Assembly: GCA_050331575.1 (NCBI GenBank)
Contig: JBHJGS010000006.1
Coordinates: 53,276 to 117,275, forward strand
Length of the DNA: 64,000 nucleotides
Direction of reading: 5' to 3'
Source of the DNA: JBHJGS01 sp050331575
Lineage (GTDB): Bacteria; Pseudomonadota; Alphaproteobacteria; Sphingomonadales; Rhodothalassiaceae
Made by a program: the position numbers and the translations under genes. Shown here in pieces: positions 62,049-64,000 of this stretch; positions within the stretch are counted from its first letter, which is position 1, and each line of letters opens with the position of its first letter. The notes below the pieces were generated by a model. That model was not told the DNA's origin, did no database searches, and saw only the letters and a list, made by a program, of their open reading frames with translations.

Positions 62049-63626
62049 ATGCGCCGTATTTTGCTTGTCGCCTGGCAGGAATTCTTCGAGACGCTGCGCT
62101 CTAGAACCTTTCTTCTGGGCCTGGTTCTGGTGCCCGCCTTCCTTCTGATGGGGGCGTTCCTGCCATTGCTGTTGCAGCAGACATTTCAGCCGACCCGCTA
62201 TGTCACCGTGATCGACCGCAGCGGCCAATATGGTGAGGCGGTGCGGCAGCAGCTCGAACGCGATCGCACGCGGCAGCGCATGGCGGCCCTGTACGACCAT
62301 GTCCGAGCTTTTGCGCGCCCGCAGCTGCGCCGGGATGGCGGCCTGGACCCCGATCAGGTGCCGCAGGAGGTGTTCAAGCGCGCGCGCGACATCACCGATC
62401 TGGATATCGCGCGATTTGACCAGGCCGGCGGTCTGGATGCCGCGCTGGAGCGGGTGCGCCCGCTGCTGGCGGAAACGGCGCCGGCTTTCACCATACCGGA
62501 ACCGGACTTTATCTTGGTCGATCCCCCGGGCGAGGCTGAGGCCGCGCAGGACCGGACCGCCCTGGTCGAGGCGCTAAGGCCCTATCTGGACAAAGAGAAG
62601 CAGATCACGGTGGATGGTGCGGCCGTGGAGCTTTACGCCGCCCTGATCATTCCGCAGCAATTCGCTCCGCGCAGTTCCGATGACTATGCGTATGTCGGCC
62701 GTGGCGGACCGGAGGAAGTGGCGCAGCTTTGGACAGAACAAGCCGCCGATGAGGATGTGCGGTCGGCTCTGCGCGGGGCGCTAGACATCGTCGCGAAGCG
62801 TGCCGCCTTCAATCGGCCGGAGGAGGAGGTGTTGCGCCTGGAAGCCATGGGGGCCCCGTTCGACAGCCGCCTGACCTCCAAGGCCGACGGCGGCTCGGTC
62901 ACCCTGGTCGATACACTACGCACCAATCTGCCGCGCATCCTGGCCATCATCCTGACCTACTTCCTGATCATCAATCTAAGTACCTTGATGACAAATACCA
63001 TGGAGGAAAAGTCCAACCGCATTATCGAAGTGCTGATGTCCTCGATCCGCCCGAACGAGCTTTTGGTCGGCAAGCTTCTCGGCAGTTCTTTTGTGGCCTT
63101 GTTGCAACTAAGCTTCAACGTCTGCGTCATTCTGGGCGTGCTGACGCTCAGCGGCAGCGGCACGCTGACGCAGTTGACCAATGGGCTGTTTGAGCTGTTT
63201 TTCACCACACCCTTACTAGTGGCTCTTTTATTTTATTTCATTATCGGCTTTTATCTGTTCTCCGGTATCTTCGTCGCTCTGGGCTCGTTGTGCGAAAGCA
63301 ATCGGGATGTTCAGCCCCTGATGATGCCGGTAATCACCTTTCTTTTCGTCATGATGTTTCTTGTGTTTGCTGTGGCCGAAGAGCCCAACAGCGCCGTGGC
63401 TCGCATCCTCAGCTATTTCCCACTGACGTCGCCGATGATGATGATGGCTCGGATCAATGCCGACCCGGGCTGGGTCGATCTGGTCGGCTCGGCAATAGCG
63501 CAGATCGCCGGCATCATGCTGGTGCTGTGGCTGTCGGCGAAGATCTTTCGGGTCGGCGCGCTGCGCGCAGGAAAACCGCCGAAACTGCGGGAAGTTGTGG
63601 CAGCCATCAGCAGCGGCCGGGCCTAG
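62049..63626 (+). CDS. ABC-2 permease, NatB-like (second of two paralogs)
   Basis: A 525-residue paralog of the preceding permease with the same domain order. It conserves NTMEEKSNRIIEVLMSS, the YFPLTSPMMMMARI motif and the C-terminal IAGIMLVLWLSAKIFRVGALRAGKPPKL run almost unchanged, but the periplasmic domain is more diverged. The two probably form a heterodimer with the single ATPase. It ends 12 bases after a gap-free run of co-transcribed genes; the sequence turns AT-rich after its stop. Confidence 0.9.
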   Translation: MRRILLVAWQEFFETLRSRTFLLGLVLVPAFLLMGAFLPLLLQQTFQPTRYVTVIDRSGQYGEAVRQQLERDRTRQRMAALYDHVRAFARPQLRRDGGLDPDQVPQEVFKRARDITDLDIARFDQAGGLDAALERVRPLLAETAPAFTIPEPDFILVDPPGEAEAAQDRTALVEALRPYLDKEKQITVDGAAVELYAALIIPQQFAPRSSDDYAYVGRGGPEEVAQLWTEQAADEDVRSALRGALDIVAKRAAFNRPEEEVLRLEAMGAPFDSRLTSKADGGSVTLVDTLRTNLPRILAIILTYFLIINLSTLMTNTMEEKSNRIIEVLMSSIRPNELLVGKLLGSSFVALLQLSFNVCVILGVLTLSGSGTLTQLTNGLFELFFTTPLLVALLFYFIIGFYLFSGIFVALGSLCESNRDVQPLMMPVITFLFVMMFLVFAVAEEPNSAVARILSYFPLTSPMMMMARINADPGWVDLVGSAIAQIAGIMLVLWLSAKIFRVGALRAGKPPKLREVVAAISSGRA

Positions 63627-63728
63627 GTTTATTATTAACAAAATAGAAACAACAAAACGTTGTGTAACAAATTGTTAAATTCTAAAGGCGACTCTGAACA
63701 GCGGGACCGAAATGCGCTGTGAGTGGAC
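63627..63728. other. AT-rich patch after the NatB pair
   Basis: Roughly 100 bases with a clearly higher A+T content than the rest of the window, including TTATTATTAACAAAATAG and a weak ACAAC-AAAAC-GTTGT hairpin (63649-63663). It may contain the operon terminator or mark a junction with foreign DNA leading to the transposase at the window edge. Confidence 0.5.
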
Positions 63729-63860
63729 ATGGATAATCACCTCTCTGAGGGCCTGAAGGCTCTCATCGATCAAATCAGCTTGCTAAATGACCGCGACTTA
63801 GTAGAGACGTTCTTATATACTCTAGGTTCTGTTGACAAACTGGATTCACAAGCGAGCTAA
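63729..63860 (+). CDS. Possible 43-residue protein in AT-rich DNA
   Basis: ATG 63729 to TAA 63860 encodes a 43-residue peptide beginning MDNHLSEGLKALIDQISLLN, with an acidic helical character. Codon use is AT-rich and unlike the neighbours. There is no clear Shine-Dalgarno (GAGTGGAC only), so this is a weak call. Confidence 0.25.
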   Translation: MDNHLSEGLKALIDQISLLNDRDLVETFLYTLGSVDKLDSQAS

Positions 63861-63909
63861 AATCTGAATCAAGATAGCTTTTGCGGAGGTTATCTTCGCA
63901 CGATTGCTG

Positions 63910-64000
63910 ATGGGAGATGCCGAGTGCGCATTTTTTGAACCCTTTGAGATGGCGGATCGAGGGAGAGGAGGCCGTCCAGCGACGAACCAGCGCCGTATTG
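63910..64000 (+). CDS. IS5/IS427-family transposase, N-terminal fragment cut by window end
   Basis: The last 91 bases encode MGDAECAFFEPFEMADRGRG and then GRPATNQRRI. This matches the N-terminal pattern DAEWAFFEPF...GRP..HRRVL of IS5-group (IS427/ISL2-type) transposases, with Cys in place of the usual Trp. A GGAGG site at 63885-63889 could serve a TTG at 63904 or this ATG. The gene runs out of the window, so intactness cannot be judged. Confidence 0.6.
   Translation, partial: MGDAECAFFEPFEMADRGRGGRPATNQRRI

Noticed and set aside
1..64000. CRISPR array, toxin-antitoxin, restriction or other defence system
   Set aside because: No regularly spaced repeats and no nuclease, methylase or toxin genes were recognised in any part of the window.
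1..64000. tRNA or rRNA genes
   Set aside because: No cloverleaf-like segment or rRNA-type sequence was seen; all intergenic gaps are short and explained by promoters, hairpins or repeats.

Overview
The window is one 64 kb block of high-GC bacterial DNA, almost fully coding, with no tRNA, rRNA, CRISPR array, prophage or biosynthetic cluster. The gene content points to an alphaproteobacterium. HflKC is followed by a Do-type protease. The histidine operon runs hisB-hisH-hisA-hisF-hisE. hslV-hslU, tamAB, DUF1491, DUF1640 and a PAS_5-type protein are present. Promoters matching the alphaproteobacterial EcfG (GGAAC-N16/17-CGTT) and RpoH (CTTG-N17-CTTATAT) patterns are visible. The order and genus cannot be fixed from this sequence alone.

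Layout: 0-3.8 kb, membrane quality control (hflK, hflC, degP). 3.8-9 kb, minus strand: a TonB-dependent receptor, a TPR-sulfotransferase and a coiled-coil DUF1640 protein. 9.3-12.7 kb, a periplasmic tricorn-like protease. 12.9-15.1 kb, thrB-thrC. 15.1-17 kb, hslVU on the minus strand behind an RpoH-like promoter that abuts the hslV start. 17.3-21 kb, the his operon with a GNAT acetyltransferase inserted. 21-27 kb, tamA-tamB. 27-32 kb, small genes: transaldolase, PAS_5, DUF421, DUF1491, an FKBP lipoprotein, a cupin-like lipoprotein and a ferritin-like protein. 32.2-36.5 kb, an ABC efflux system (ATPase, FtsX-type permease, adaptor). 36.5-39.4 kb, an iodotyrosine-deiodinase-like flavoprotein, a degenerate beta-lactamase-fold membrane protein and a one-TM protein. 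39.4-42 kb, a LiuR-like MerR regulator with its operator and an acyl-CoA dehydrogenase. 42-50.9 kb, minus strand: an eight-gene branched-chain amino acid operon ilvC-ilvG-ilvM-leuA-ilvE-leuC-leuD-leuB behind a transcription attenuator with a Leu/Val-rich leader peptide. 51-63.6 kb, a TetR regulator, a secreted protein, maeB, iorAB, gst-queG and a NatA-NatB-NatB ABC exporter. The right edge is AT-rich and enters an IS5-family transposase.

Three layers of control can be read from the sequence. Attenuation controls the ilv-leu operon. A LiuR-type operator lies inside a promoter for the acyl-CoA dehydrogenase unit. Three perfect EcfG-type promoters stand before a DUF421 protein, a ferritin-like protein and a small membrane protein, suggesting a local part of the general stress regulon. 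A dispersed palindromic intergenic repeat (about 50-90 bp, six copies here) is the most novel-looking element: its outer edge reads TAGGGCAT, and in three copies it supplies the stop codon of the gene reading into it.
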